Positions 10,783 through 21,431 of a stretch of 64,000 bases of DNA are shown in pieces; position 1 is the first letter of the stretch, and each line of letters starts with the position of its first letter. Below the pieces are notes generated by a model. It worked only from the letters and a program-made list of their open reading frames with translations. It was not told where the DNA came from and ran no database searches. The stretch is taken from contig NZ_CP115165.1 of assembly GCF_028622095.1 (NCBI RefSeq), positions 720,001-784,000 on the forward strand, written 5' to 3'. Position numbers and translations under genes: made by a program. This DNA comes from Deinococcus aquaticus. Its GTDB lineage: Bacteria > Deinococcota > Deinococci > Deinococcales > Deinococcaceae.

Positions 10783-13700
10783 TCAGCGGATGGTGGTCTG
10801 GAAGCAGGTGCGGCCAGACTCGCCGGGCGCCAGGGTGCCCAGCGACACCGTCATGGTGCCGCGCGTGAACGTGCCACCCGTGGTGGTCAGGCTGCCGCCG
10901 TCAGTGTCAGCGGCGCTGCTGCTGAGGTACGAGGTGAGCGCGCTGCGCGTGAGCTTCACGCCGAAGCCGGTCGCCGTGGTGGGTTCATCCGCATCGTAGG
11001 CGGTGGTCAGGGCGTTCGTGTTACCGGGCACGTGATCCACGACCACGAAGTTCGGCAGGGCCGCGCCGCCCAGGTTCTCGAAGGCGATGCAGTACTCCAG
11101 AATCTCGCCGGGCAGGCCGCCGCCGGACGTGCCGAACGCGGTGTTCGTCGTGACGTTCCGCACCTCTTTGGTCAGCTTGCCGTACACCATGTTCGTCACG
11201 GCGCTCGCCGAGTTGTTCGCGGGCGTGGGATCGGTGTTGGGGCCGCTGACGGACGCGGTGTTCGTGATCGTGCGGGCCGCCGGAGTGCTGCTCAGGGTGG
11301 CTGTCGACGGGGCCGTGGCCGTCACGGTGACGGTCACGAAGGCCGTGTCGGCCGTGGTCGCCGCGCCGGTATCGACGGGCAGGGTCGCCCCGACACTCAC
11401 GTTGTTGCCGGTACCGCTGGAGGCCGCGCAGGTCGCGCCGCCCGTTCCGGCGCAGGTCCAGCTCACGCCGGTCAGGTCGGCGGGTACGGTGTCGGTCACG
11501 GTGGCGCTGCTGGCGCTGGTGCCGTTGTTCCAGGCGCGGATGGTGTACGTGACGGTCCCGCCGGGCTGCGCGAAGGCCGGGCCAGTCTTGCTGACCGCGA
11601 GGTCGCTGGTGACGGCGGCGTTCACAGTGACCTGCACGGTCGCCGTGTCGCAGGCGGCCGTGACCACCGCGTCGCACAGCTGGTACGTGACGGTGTACGT
11701 GCCGGCGGGCGTTCCGGCAGGCACGACCAGCTGGCCCCCGGCGTTCACGGTCAGGCCGGTGATGCCACCGTTGTTCTGGACGGTGACGGTGGCGTTGGTG
11801 GTGGTGGCAACCGCGCCGCCCACCGTGTCGTTGCCCAGCACGGTCACGGTTCCGCCCGCGCCGAAGCCGAAGTTGACGGCCGGATCGATCACGGCGTCGA
11901 TGACGCGGGTCGTGACGGCGCCGCTGGTGTTGTTGGCGGGCGTGGGGTCAGTGGTGCCGGCGGGCGCCGTGACGCTGGCCGTGTTGCTCAGAGTGCCGCT
12001 GGCGGACGCAGTGCCGGTCAGGGTGTACGTCAGGAAGTTGCCGTCTGGGGTGGCGTTCGCTGTGTTCGTATCCAGGGTGAGGGTGCCGGTCGTGACGGTC
12101 ACGACGTTGCCCGGGAAGGCCTGCGTGCCGCAGGCGGCCGTGCCGGTCGCCGCACAGGTCAGGGCTGTGACCGTGAACCCGGCCGGCAGTGTGTCCGTGA
12201 TACTGGCACCCGTCACGCTGCTGGGGCCGTTGTTCCACACACGGATGGTGTACGTGACGACGCCGCCACTGCCGACCGCGAGCGGGCCGCTCTTATCGAT
12301 GGCCAGGTCGGCGGCAGGCGTGACGGTGGTGTTCACGCTGGAGGAGTTGTTGCCGGTGGTCGCGTCCGTGATGCCGGACGGAGCCGTCACCGTGGCGGTG
12401 TTCGTGAACGTTCCGGTCGTGGTGGCCGTGCCCTGAATGGTCACCGTGCAGGTCTGCCCGGTCGACCCACTGAACGAACCGTTCAGGGTGCTGCCCGTGA
12501 AGGTCGCCGTGCAGGTCGTGCCGGTCCCCGCAGCGCTCACGACGCTCAGGCCCGTCAGGTTGGCAGGGACGGCGTCCGTGAAGGTCGCGTTCGTCACGGC
12601 GCTCGGGCCGCTGTTGGTCACGACGATCTGGTACTGCACAGTCGAACCCTGCGTCACGCTCAACGCCGTGGTCTGGAAGGTCCCGGTGGTCCCCAGGCGC
12701 TGTGATTTCACGATACCCAGGTCGGCAGCGGCGGGCGTGACCGTGATCGTCTGCGTGGCCGTGTCGCAGGCCGTGGTTGTCGTGGTCGAGCAGATCTGGT
12801 AGGTCACGGTGTACGTGCCGGGCAGGTTCGTCAGGGACGCCGCCAGGACCAGTTCACCGTTTCCGTTCACGCTCAGGCCTGTCAGGCCGCCCGCGTTGGT
12901 GATCGTGACCGCCACGTTGCCCGTGGTCGCGGTGGCCGCGCCGACCTTGTCGTTCGCCAGAACCGGGAAGGTCGCGCCCGTACCGAACGTGACGTTCACG
13001 TTCGCGTCGTTCACAGCGTCCACGATCTGCGTGACGGCGGCGGCGCTGGTGTTGTTCGCGGGCGTGGGATCGGCTGCGCCGGCAGGTACGGTGACGCTGG
13101 CCGTGTTGCTCAGGGTGCCGCTGGCAGGCGCGGTGCCGGTCAGGGTGTAGGTCAGGAAGTTGCCGTCCGGCGTGGCGTTCGCTGTGTTCGTATCCAGGGT
13201 CAGCGTGCCGGTCGTGACGGTCACGCTGCTGGCCGTGAAAGTCTGAGTACCGCAGGTGGCGGTGCCGGTCGCGGCGCAGGTCAGGGCCGTCACCGTGAAC
13301 CCGGCGGGCAGCGCGTCCGTCACGCTCGCCCCGGTCACGGAGCGGGGTCCGTTGTTCCACACGCGAATGGTGTACGTGACGCTGCCGCCACTGCCGACTG
13401 CGGCCGGGCCGCTCTTGTCGATCGCCAGATCAGCCACGTCAGGAAGCGTGACGGGCGTGGGCGACTGCATGTCGCCGTTCGCCGTGGCGGGCGGGGTGCT
13501 GCCGTTGGTCGAGGTGTCGTTGGCCAGCAGGTCCACCGGGGGAATCGCCGTGCCGCCCACAAAGGTGTAGCCGGGGTTGGGGGCGCTGCCGGTCGTACTG
13601 GCGTACACGGTGTTGTTCAGGACGCTGCCGCTGGCGGGCACGCTCGCCTGGTCGGGGTACGTGACGCGCACCGTGAAGGTCACGGTGGCGCTGGCCCCGG

Positions 13701-16482
13701 CCGCCATGGTGTTCGCGCCGGTCAGCAGTGCGGTGTTCGTGGTGCCGTTGAAGCTGCTGTTGACCGTGACCGCGCCGCTCGTGACGGTCGGGCTGGCCAC
13801 GATGCTCAGGGTGGGGGTGCCGGTCGTGAAGACGCGGGTCAGGTCCTCGGTGAGTTGCACGTTCGGGTTGCTGACCGTCCCGGTGTTCTTGACGGTCACG
13901 GTGTACGGCACGTCGAACACCAGGGCGCTGTTCGCGGTCACGGTCCCCACGGACTTCACGGCGTCGATCCGGTTATCCGGGAATACGCAGGACGCCCCGT
14001 CGGACTGAGCGGCCACGGCTCCGGTCGCCAGGGTCGTGAAGGCCCCGGTGGTCGTGCTGATGGTGCCGTACGTGCCGCCGTTCTGGTACGCATACAGGGT
14101 GCCGCTGACGTCGAAGAACGCGCTACCGATGTAGTTCGAGAAGTCACCCGCGCCTGCCGCCGGGCTGCCCAGCAGGGTGGTGGCGCCCGTGGAAGCGTCG
14201 ATGCGGTACACGCCGCCCGGCGTGACGACACCGTACAGGAGGCTGTCCACGGGGTTGAACGCCAGATCGAAGATGTTGATGCCCGTCCCGCCGTTGATGG
14301 TGAGGGTGCTGGTCGCGCCCGTGCCGATGTTGTACTTGTAGATCACGGCGTCGTTCGTGAGTTTCTTGATGTACATGGTGCCGCTGGCGTCGATGGTCGC
14401 GGCCGCGATGGTGGATCCGGCCGGAATTCCCAGGTTCGCGGTGCCGACCTCGACTGCGCCGCTGCTACCCAGGCGGTACAGACGGAAAGGGTTGCCGGTG
14501 GTGAAGGGCGTGATGTTCACGGCGTAGAAGTACCCGTCGGCCTTGTTGAACGCCAGGGCGTTCAGGCCGGGGCCGAAGCCAGTGCTCCACTGGGCCGTGC
14601 CGCCCGAGGCGAGGTTGTTGCGGTCCAGCAGGTACAGGTTCGACAGCAGCGTGGCCGTATTCTGGCGCAGCTGGTAGAAGCGCGCGTCGCAGGTGAACGG
14701 TGCGCCCGCCGTGCTGGCGGTCGTGGTCAGGGTGGCCGTGGCGGGGGCGGCGCCCGTGGCGGCCTGGGCGTTCACGGTGCCGGTCACGTTCGCGGCGGGA
14801 ATGGTGTTCGTGCGGGTGGTGGCGCCCGCGTTCACGATCGTGACGTTCACGGTCACGCTGCACGACCGGTTCGCGGGGATGCTGCCGCCCGTGAGGCGGA
14901 TGGCACCGTCGTTACTTTCGGTGGCGTTGGCACCCGTCGTCATGGCCGTGTTGCCAGTCCCCGTGACAATAGTGCCTCCGCAGGTGTTAGCCGTGACCCG
15001 CAGCGGCAGCGGCAGGCTCAGGCCCATGGTGGCCGCGATGTTGTCCGTGACAGCCAGAGCGCTCGTGGCGAACGGGTACGGGTTGGCGACCGTGATGTTC
15101 AGGGCCGTCACGCCCCCCGCAGAAACGGTGGTGGGCGCGAAGGACTTGCTGACGTTGAAGGTCGGGGCAGTGATCGTCAGGCGGTAATCCTCGACCTCAC
15201 CGCTGTCCAGGCGACCAGTGGGGTCCTCCACGCCTGCCGTGTTGTAACTGGCACGCAGACGCACGTAGTTCGTTCCGGTGGTCAGGCCGGTCAGTCCAGT
15301 CCAGTTCAGGACCACGCTGGTGGCACCGGCCGCGAAGGTGGCACAGGCCCGCTCGCCAGTGTCGAAAACCCCGTTTCGGTTGTAGTCCACCCAGCCGCAT
15401 ACCTGACCGGCAGCGCTGGCCCCGCTGATCGGCACGGTCAGGCTGTAGGCGTTGTCGGCGGTCGTCAATGCAGGGAACGTCGTGATGGCGTCCTCGTCGG
15501 CTCCGTCGCCGTTCGTGCCGTTGTTGTCTGTCCCAGCCGTAACGGCGTTGGGGCTGGACGCGACGGCCGTCCCACCGTTCAGGGTATCAGGGTTCTCGGC
15601 GTCAATCGTGGCGCCCAGCTTCAGGTCGCCCACCACATGACTCGCGGCGACAGCCGAGTCGTAGCTAGTCGGGGCGTCCCCGAAGTCCTCGTTCACGGTG
15701 AACGCAAGCGAAACGGCATCGGGAATGTTAGGATCATCAGCCAGATTCGTATCAGAACCGAAAATTCGCCTCTGGTTGAGCTGCATGTTGAACACAAGCT
15801 GACTGAACGTTCCGTTGATCCTGACAGTTCCGCATCCTGCGGTCGTCCCACGGTTGTTTGTCGTCGCCACACAGCTCGTTGCTGTGTCCGTGGAGTTGGC
15901 TGTCAGTCGGGTTGTGCCAACGCTGAGGTTATTCGGATTACCGAGAGCGGAGAAAGTTACTCCGCTGGTAGCGATGTTGAAGATCGCTTGTGAACGGTTA
16001 TCGTACGTGGCACCCTCCGTACCTAAACTGCTCAAGCCTCCGAAGCCAGCGATGTGCATGATTGGATTGGTGACTGGTCTACTGAAATTTATCGTCAACG
16101 TTCCCTGATTACAGATATTTCCGCTTCCAGAACCCACCGTGCATCCAGTGCCAACTACCCTGTAAAAAAGAGCTGGCGTCGCAGCTACATCCAAGTTATT
16201 CGGGGAATAGAACGCAGCCGACGGTGAACCAATTGAGTTCAGCCGAACAGCGTCGATTGCTGTTGGCGTTCCTACAAATACAGAATTATTAATGTTAGAC
16301 GATGCGGCAGTGATGGTTAAACCAGATACATACGAAGCATTTACAGGTCCACTTGTGTTGGCGTTATTGACACCTCCCGGTCCGGAGAAGGTGCCGTTGA
16401 TCTGGTACGCGCCGGCCACTGTCGAGCAGATGGCGGTTGCGACCAGTAGAAGGTGACGCAGGAATCTGGGGGGTGCGGTCAT
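10783..16482 (-). CDS. Very large secreted DUF11/GEVEDY repeat protein (1899 aa)
   Basis: Predicted surface or envelope protein. Signal peptide at 1-25 ([15 protein letters not shown]). Residues 25-260 form a head domain; 262-440 a GEVEDY domain starting [10 protein letters not shown] and ending SGEVEDYRL, with [11 protein letters not shown] in the middle. A DUF11 unit follows near 445, then a beta-propeller-like block (about 597-827, repeated [16 protein letters not shown] / [14 protein letters not shown]), then about six more DUF11 units alternating with two CshA-type units ([23 protein letters not shown]). No LPXTG or barrel is seen; the end ([13 protein letters not shown]) is a DUF11 strand. 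DNA for residues 34-260 is clearly less GC-rich than the rest. Downstream of the barrel-protein gene but separated by a terminator. Confidence 0.88.
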   Translation of the reverse strand: MTAPPRFLRHLLLVATAICSTVAGAYQINGTFSGPGGVNNANTSGPVNASYVSGLTITAASSNINNSVFVGTPTAIDAVRLNSIGSPSAAFYSPNNLDVAATPALFYRVVGTGCTVGSGSGNICNQGTLTINFSRPVTNPIMHIAGFGGLSSLGTEGATYDNRSQAIFNIATSGVTFSALGNPNNLSVGTTRLTANSTDTATSCVATTNNRGTTAGCGTVRINGTFSQLVFNMQLNQRRIFGSDTNLADDPNIPDAVSLAFTVNEDFGDAPTSYDSAVAASHVVGDLKLGATIDAENPDTLNGGTAVASSPNAVTAGTDNNGTNGDGADEDAITTFPALTTADNAYSLTVPISGASAAGQVCGWVDYNRNGVFDTGERACATFAAGATSVVLNWTGLTGLTTGTNYVRLRASYNTAGVEDPTGRLDSGEVEDYRLTITAPTFNVSKSFAPTTVSAGGVTALNITVANPYPFATSALAVTDNIAATMGLSLPLPLRVTANTCGGTIVTGTGNTAMTTGANATESNDGAIRLTGGSIPANRSCSVTVNVTIVNAGATTRTNTIPAANVTGTVNAQAATGAAPATATLTTTASTAGAPFTCDARFYQLRQNTATLLSNLYLLDRNNLASGGTAQWSTGFGPGLNALAFNKADGYFYAVNITPFTTGNPFRLYRLGSSGAVEVGTANLGIPAGSTIAAATIDASGTMYIKKLTNDAVIYKYNIGTGATSTLTINGGTGINIFDLAFNPVDSLLYGVVTPGGVYRIDASTGATTLLGSPAAGAGDFSNYIGSAFFDVSGTLYAYQNGGTYGTISTTTGAFTTLATGAVAAQSDGASCVFPDNRIDAVKSVGTVTANSALVFDVPYTVTVKNTGTVSNPNVQLTEDLTRVFTTGTPTLSIVASPTVTSGAVTVNSSFNGTTNTALLTGANTMAAGASATVTFTVRVTYPDQASVPASGSVLNNTVYASTTGSAPNPGYTFVGGTAIPPVDLLANDTSTNGSTPPATANGDMQSPTPVTLPDVADLAIDKSGPAAVGSGGSVTYTIRVWNNGPRSVTGASVTDALPAGFTVTALTCAATGTATCGTQTFTASSVTVTTGTLTLDTNTANATPDGNFLTYTLTGTAPASGTLSNTASVTVPAGAADPTPANNTSAAAVTQIVDAVNDANVNVTFGTGATFPVLANDKVGAATATTGNVAVTITNAGGLTGLSVNGNGELVLAASLTNLPGTYTVTYQICSTTTTTACDTATQTITVTPAAADLGIVKSQRLGTTGTFQTTALSVTQGSTVQYQIVVTNSGPSAVTNATFTDAVPANLTGLSVVSAAGTGTTCTATFTGSTLNGSFSGSTGQTCTVTIQGTATTTGTFTNTATVTAPSGITDATTGNNSSSVNTTVTPAADLAIDKSGPLAVGSGGVVTYTIRVWNNGPSSVTGASITDTLPAGFTVTALTCAATGTAACGTQAFPGNVVTVTTGTLTLDTNTANATPDGNFLTYTLTGTASASGTLSNTASVTAPAGTTDPTPANNTSGAVTTRVIDAVIDPAVNFGFGAGGTVTVLGNDTVGGAVATTTNATVTVQNNGGITGLTVNAGGQLVVPAGTPAGTYTVTYQLCDAVVTAACDTATVQVTVNAAVTSDLAVSKTGPAFAQPGGTVTYTIRAWNNGTSASSATVTDTVPADLTGVSWTCAGTGGATCAASSGTGNNVSVGATLPVDTGAATTADTAFVTVTVTATAPSTATLSSTPAARTITNTASVSGPNTDPTPANNSASAVTNMVYGKLTKEVRNVTTNTAFGTSGGGLPGEILEYCIAFENLGGAALPNFVVVDHVPGNTNALTTAYDADEPTTATGFGVKLTRSALTSYLSSSAADTDGGSLTTTGGTFTRGTMTVSLGTLAPGESGRTCFQTTIR
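11918..12313 (-). repeat. Internal direct repeat, copy A (codes DUF11 unit)
   Basis: About 395 bp closely matching copy B at an offset of exactly 1,122 bp (374 codons). It encodes the unit containing [20 protein letters not shown] and the linker ahead of the next domain. Short stretches are identical at DNA level, including third positions, which points to a segmental duplication. Confidence 0.8.
13040..13435 (-). repeat. Internal direct repeat, copy B (codes DUF11 unit)
   Basis: Partner of copy A, encoding [20 protein letters not shown] and following strands. Together with the intervening CshA-type and DUF11 units, the duplication appears to span a multi-domain block. Confidence 0.8.
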
Positions 16483-16595
16483 GTGTGGTCCTCGCTTTCC
16501 GGGTGGGGTGGGGGGCGGGTCATTTCGTGAGATTTTCGCGTTCCGGATCTTGCGGTGGCCTTACAAGCAGGGTTGAAAAGTGCGTTCTCATGAAG

Positions 16596-16638
16596 GAAAA
16601 AGGGGGGAGGGCGGCGGGGTGTCCGCAGCTCTCCCCCA
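16596..16638 (-). terminator. Terminator after the barrel-protein gene
   Basis: On the minus strand GGGGGAG and CTCCCCC frame an inner GCGG/CCGC pairing and are followed by TTTTTT. It separates the 1,591-residue protein gene from the 1,899-residue one, implying reduced read-through or a separate promoter for the latter. Confidence 0.65.
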
Positions 16639-16653
16639 CTGGGCGGGTAAGGG

Positions 16654-19600
16654 TTACTTGTTCTGGCCGAGGGTTTCGTCGATGGTCAGGTCGAGGCGCA
16701 GGTAGGCGCCCTGGCGGGTGTAGGTGTTGCCGATGCCGGTGAATCCGGCGGGGTTGTACCCGGCGGTGATCCAGGTGCCGGGCAGGGCGCGCAGGGACGC
16801 TTCGAGGCCGTAGCCGTACTGGGTGTTCTGGCTGGCGGGCTGGGTGATGGCGCGGCCCCAGGCGCCGATGCCGATGCGGTCGGTGACGTAGTAGGTGCCG
16901 CTGGCGCCGAACTGCGCGGTGAAGCTGCCGGGGTCGTTCAGGAGGGCGCGGGTGTCCAGGCCGGCGCGGACGGCCCAGGTGGGCTGGCGGTACTCGGCGG
17001 CGAAGTTGCTGCTCAGTTCGGGCTGGTTGCCGGCCAGGGTTCCGTTCACGTAGCGGACGGTGCCCAGGGAGTTGAAGGTGCGGTTGCGGTAGGCGTAGCC
17101 GAGGGCGGCGCGCTGGCCGTTCTTGCCGGCGCCGAATTCCATGAGGCCGTCGGCGGTGAGGCTGAGGTGGTCGCTGAGGCTGCCGCTGATGCCGGTGCGC
17201 AGGACGACGCCGAAGCCTTTGGTGGTGTACGTGAGGTCGGTGCCGGCGGTGGCGTTGATGCGGTCGGTGGCGTAGTGCAGGTCCGCGCCGGCGCCCAGGT
17301 TGGTCTGGGCGGTGCCGATGTCGTAGGTGGCGCTGCCGCGCAGGCCGGCGGTCAGGCGGTCGGTGAGGGGCAGGGTGGTGCTGACGCCGAAGCGGGCGCG
17401 GTTGCCCTGGCCGCCGGCGTTGGGGAGGTCGTACGCGACCTGGTAGTTGGTGTTGCCCAGGCGGCTGTCGAGGTTCAGGCTGGCGGTGTGGCCCTTGTTC
17501 CAGTTGATCTGGTCGGTCAGGCCGACGCTGACGCTGTCGGTGACGGCGTAGCGGGTGGTGATGGTGGTGGTCGTGTCGAGGTTCCCGGTGAGGGGCTGGG
17601 TGTGCACCACGTCCACGTCGATGGGTTTCTGGTGGTAGCCGGCGCTGACGACCGCTCCGATGCCGTACTGGTCGCCGAAGGCGTACTTGAGTCCGGCGCC
17701 GACGCTGAACGGCGCGAGGCGGTAGTCGGCGCGGCCGGTGACGCTGCCGCCGCTGGTGTCGGCAGCGGTGGTGCCCAGGGTGTTGTGGTACTCGGCCTGC
17801 AGGCTGCTGCTGAGGTTGCCGGTCAGGCGGCTGTCGACGCTGGCGCTGGTGGTCAGGCCGGGGCTGAAGGGCGCGAGGCCGTCGTACTGGCCGTCCTGGT
17901 AGCGCACGCGGGCCTGGATGGTGCTGCGCCCGAGGGTGGTGCTGAGGTCGGCGCTGCCCTGGATGCCGCTGGCGTAGGCGAGCAGGCCGTCGGCGCGGGT
18001 GGTGCCGTTGTCGTACGTGACGCGCGCGCCGGTCGTGACGGTCTGGTCGAGGCTGATGGCGGCCACGCCGGCCGTGTAGTTCTGGCCGGTGTACTTGACC
18101 TGCGCGCCGAACGCGGCCTTGCGCTGGGCCAGGGGGTTGTTCAGGCGGTAGCTGGCGAGGACGGTCACGTCGTTCAGCTGCGCGTCGCTGGTGTCCAGGG
18201 CGCGGGCCAGGGTGATGATGCCGGTGCGGTGGTCGAGGATGTAATCCGCGTTGCGTTGCAGGGTGACGCGGCGCAGTTCCTTGCCGGTGTCGCGTTCGGT
18301 GATCAGGACTTCCAGGGTTTCGCTGCCCGGGGCGATGTCGCCGTTGGCGAGGCGCAGCAGGCGGGTGCCTTCGGGCGTGACGCGCTCGTCGCTGACGCGG
18401 TCTTCGGGGACCAGGGCGGCGAAGGCGGACACCTCGGGGTTGCTCTTGCTGCTGACGGTCAGGGCGGTCAGTTGCTCGCCGACCGGGAGCACGTCGATGG
18501 GCAGGCTGGTCTGGCGGTACGCGGCGCGCAGGGACGGGTGGTCGTAGCTCAGGGCGACGGGGTCGATGCCCTGGAGGGGTACGCTCTCGGTGCTGCTGTC
18601 ACCGTACACGCTGAAGCGTTTCAGGGTGTCGCGGTTGGTGGGCAGGCCGTCCTTGTCGGCCGCGACGTACAGTTTCCCGCCGGCCAGGGGCGTTTCGTAG
18701 GAGGCGCGGGCCGTCCAGGTCAGGTCGTCGGCGAGGCTCAGGTTGCCGTCCAGGCCGAGGGTGGCGCTGATCACGCCGACGCCCACGCGGCTGCCGTCGG
18801 GTTTGACTTCGAAGGTATACGCCTTGACATCCTGACCGACCAGCACGCCGAGTTTCAGGATGGCGGGCGAGGCCTGAGGGTGCAGGATCAGGTCGCCCTC
18901 GCCGTCCACGAGGTTGATCTGGTAATCGGCCTCGGTGGGGTTCTGGTCGGGCGTCTGCACTTCGAGGTTGCTGCGCACGGTCAGGCTGGACTGCGTGGTC
19001 AGGTTGCCGTGGGCGTCCAGGGCGCGGAAGTGCACGCGCAGCGGGGTGCTGCCGTCGGCGGTCATGAAGCTGGGCGTGACCTCGACGCGGGTGGTCGCGC
19101 CGACCAGTTGCACCTGAATGCGGTCCGCGCCGACGTTCAGGGCGTTCGGGCCGGGTTGCAGGGGCACGCCGACGTACGTGACGCGGCGGGTCCCGCGTTC
19201 CGGGTCGCTGACGACCTCGCCGACGCTGCTTTCGGGCATGACGGCGCCGTTCACGCGCAGGCTGGCGTCCTGGGTGGCGGGCACCTCGACGACCACGCTG
19301 ATGCGGTCGCGGATGCGGATCTGGCTGCCGTCCAGGGGGTACTTGATGGCACCCGGGCTCTCGGTGAGGGGAGCGGCGGCGGCGGTGACGCTGCGCGCGG
19401 CCCCCAGGTCCGCCTGATCCACGCGGCCCTCGAGGGGTTCGCTGCGGCCACCACGGTAGCGGGCCAGCAGGGCCGGGGCGGGCAGTTCGGGCAGCGGGCC
19501 GGCGTGCGCGAGGTCGTAGGTGACCGCGCCGCGCAGGGCCGCGCCGCCGGCCGTGGCGGGGCTGCTGGAGGGTTCGGGCAGCACCCAGTACAGCGTGCCG

Positions 19601-21429
19601 CTGGGGCCGCGCACGGGGTCCGGGATGGGCTGCCCGTCCAGGCGGCTGCTGCCGGGCACCAGGGTGGCGGCCGCCGGGACGCTGTGCGCGATGACCAGTT
19701 CAGTCGCCTGCCGGGGCGCGTCGAAGGGCAGGGTGACGGTGCTGGCGCGGCGCTGCTCGGGGGCCGGGGTGGGCGCGGCAACCGGGACAGGCTGCGCGGC
19801 CAGCTGGCCGCCGACCGTCTGGGTGGCGGCGCAGTCCGGGGTGCGCAGGTACGCCTCGAAGGTCTGCGGTCCGGCGGCGGTCACGCGGGCGCGGTAGCTC
19901 AGCTCGCGGGTCTCGCCGGGTTGCAGCGTACCGCTGAACTGGGCGCTGCTCAGGGCTTCCAGACCGGCGGGGACCGTGTCGGCCAGCAGGTACGGCGCGG
20001 CGCGGGTGCCGGTGTTCGTGACGCGCAGCGTGACCGTGACCTCGTCGCCGACAGTCGCGTCAGGCAGCGGCTCGCGGCTCAGTTGCAGAGTGGTGACGTC
20101 CGGGCGGACGTTCAGGGTGACGCTCTGCTGCTGGCCCCAGGGGGACAGGCGGGCCGTGACGGTCAGCGGGCCGCTCTGGGCGGCGGTGCCCGTCAGGCGC
20201 AGTTCGCCGGGGCGGGCGGCGCTCAGGGTGCCCTGCAGGTTGTTCAGGCCCTGCACGTTCAGACCAGCCGTGTCGAGGCTCAGGTCCAGTGGCAGGTCGC
20301 CGGCGTAGGCGGTGCTGGCGCGGGCAATCAGGGTAACGGTGTCGCCCACGCAGACGTCGAGCTTGTCGCTGCTGAGGCTCAGGGCGACGGTCGGGCGGAT
20401 CTGGATGTGCGCCTCGCCCTCACCGTTTTTCGGAACGGTGACGCGGCCGGTATCCACGCTGACGTCCGCGCCGGCGACCGGGTCGGGCACCACGGCGTAC
20501 TGGCCGGGCGCGACGCGCTGCGTGAACAGGCCGTTCACGGTCACGGGGGTCGTACCGACGATGGCGGCCGCCGACGTGGGCTGCGCGCCGCCGGGCAGGA
20601 TCAGTTCGGCCGTGACCCGCAGCAGCCCGGTCTGGTCGACGCGGCTGATAATGATGGGTTCGGGCACCCCGGCGCGGGTCAGGCTGAAGCCCACGGTGTT
20701 ACTGAACTGGCGGGCCGTGGGCAGCTGGCGCAGTTCCACGGTGTAGTTGCCGGCCTGCGCGGGCAGGTTCAGGTCCGTGAAGCCCAGGTCGGCGCTGACG
20801 GTCAGGGGCGTGACGTTGCCCTGACCGTCGCGCAGGCGGGCCTGGAGTTCCTGGGGGCCGTCGCCGTCGTACATGCGCAGCACGTGAGCCTGACCGTCGG
20901 TGCTGACGTTCACGGCGGGCACCCAGTCCTGCGAGTGCACGTTCACGTTCAGGCGGTCGGCGCTGACCGACGCGCTGATCCCGGCGAGGCGCACGGCGAA
21001 CGTGTTCTTGCCGTTGCCCTGCGTGACGGCCTTCAGGCGGTAGCGGCCGGCCGGGAGGGTCTGGTCGAGCAGGGTTTCCCACTCGTGCGCGCCGGGCGTG
21101 AACGTGCGGGTCAGAACGGCGGCGCCGTCCTCGCCGATCAGCGTGAAGGTGGTTGTGACGTCGCTACGGTTGGCGTCGTACTGCTCGTCGCCGTAGTAGG
21201 TGTCGCTGCGGTAATCGCTCTGGTCCAGGCGGGGGCTGTACAGCTCCAGGCGGACGGGACCGGCGAGCGGCACGCTGAGCGTGAGGTCCTGATCCCCGAC
21301 CGACCAGGTGAGGCGGTCACCGACCGTGGTGAGCGGCAGGCTGGTGCTGATTTCCTGGGCGCTGGCGCCGACACTGACGGCCAGGAGGGCCGAGAGGGCA
21401 GTCGCGAAGCGTTTGAAGTCGGGTTGCAC
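16654..21429 (-). CDS. Large DUF11-containing protein with C-terminal outer-membrane barrel (1591 aa)
   Basis: Signal peptide ([16 protein letters not shown], cleavage near 24). The N-terminal half is a series of beta-sandwich domains, with one recognisable DUF11-type unit near residues 455-550 ([20 protein letters not shown]). From about residue 1130 to the end the sequence is alternating hydrophobic strands with short turns (for example [20 protein letters not shown]) like a porin or TonB-type barrel, ending [16 protein letters not shown] infer an outer-membrane anchor for the neighbouring surface proteins. The GTG start is supported by GGAGGT inside the end of the upstream gene, whose stop lies 2 nt before it, so the two are translationally coupled. 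Confidence 0.85.
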   Translation of the reverse strand: MQPDFKRFATALSALLAVSVGASAQEISTSLPLTTVGDRLTWSVGDQDLTLSVPLAGPVRLELYSPRLDQSDYRSDTYYGDEQYDANRSDVTTTFTLIGEDGAAVLTRTFTPGAHEWETLLDQTLPAGRYRLKAVTQGNGKNTFAVRLAGISASVSADRLNVNVHSQDWVPAVNVSTDGQAHVLRMYDGDGPQELQARLRDGQGNVTPLTVSADLGFTDLNLPAQAGNYTVELRQLPTARQFSNTVGFSLTRAGVPEPIIISRVDQTGLLRVTAELILPGGAQPTSAAAIVGTTPVTVNGLFTQRVAPGQYAVVPDPVAGADVSVDTGRVTVPKNGEGEAHIQIRPTVALSLSSDKLDVCVGDTVTLIARASTAYAGDLPLDLSLDTAGLNVQGLNNLQGTLSAARPGELRLTGTAAQSGPLTVTARLSPWGQQQSVTLNVRPDVTTLQLSREPLPDATVGDEVTVTLRVTNTGTRAAPYLLADTVPAGLEALSSAQFSGTLQPGETRELSYRARVTAAGPQTFEAYLRTPDCAATQTVGGQLAAQPVPVAAPTPAPEQRRASTVTLPFDAPRQATELVIAHSVPAAATLVPGSSRLDGQPIPDPVRGPSGTLYWVLPEPSSSPATAGGAALRGAVTYDLAHAGPLPELPAPALLARYRGGRSEPLEGRVDQADLGAARSVTAAAAPLTESPGAIKYPLDGSQIRIRDRISVVVEVPATQDASLRVNGAVMPESSVGEVVSDPERGTRRVTYVGVPLQPGPNALNVGADRIQVQLVGATTRVEVTPSFMTADGSTPLRVHFRALDAHGNLTTQSSLTVRSNLEVQTPDQNPTEADYQINLVDGEGDLILHPQASPAILKLGVLVGQDVKAYTFEVKPDGSRVGVGVISATLGLDGNLSLADDLTWTARASYETPLAGGKLYVAADKDGLPTNRDTLKRFSVYGDSSTESVPLQGIDPVALSYDHPSLRAAYRQTSLPIDVLPVGEQLTALTVSSKSNPEVSAFAALVPEDRVSDERVTPEGTRLLRLANGDIAPGSETLEVLITERDTGKELRRVTLQRNADYILDHRTGIITLARALDTSDAQLNDVTVLASYRLNNPLAQRKAAFGAQVKYTGQNYTAGVAAISLDQTVTTGARVTYDNGTTRADGLLAYASGIQGSADLSTTLGRSTIQARVRYQDGQYDGLAPFSPGLTTSASVDSRLTGNLSSSLQAEYHNTLGTTAADTSGGSVTGRADYRLAPFSVGAGLKYAFGDQYGIGAVVSAGYHQKPIDVDVVHTQPLTGNLDTTTTITTRYAVTDSVSVGLTDQINWNKGHTASLNLDSRLGNTNYQVAYDLPNAGGQGNRARFGVSTTLPLTDRLTAGLRGSATYDIGTAQTNLGAGADLHYATDRINATAGTDLTYTTKGFGVVLRTGISGSLSDHLSLTADGLMEFGAGKNGQRAALGYAYRNRTFNSLGTVRYVNGTLAGNQPELSSNFAAEYRQPTWAVRAGLDTRALLNDPGSFTAQFGASGTYYVTDRIGIGAWGRAITQPASQNTQYGYGLEASLRALPGTWITAGYNPAGFTGIGNTYTRQGAYLRLDLTIDETLGQNK

Positions 21430-21431
21430 GT

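Noticed and set aside
10783..16482. Repeated DNA that might be read as a CRISPR or tandem satellite
   Set aside because: The periodicity is that of coding DUF11 domains in one open frame, with no short identical repeats and spacers.
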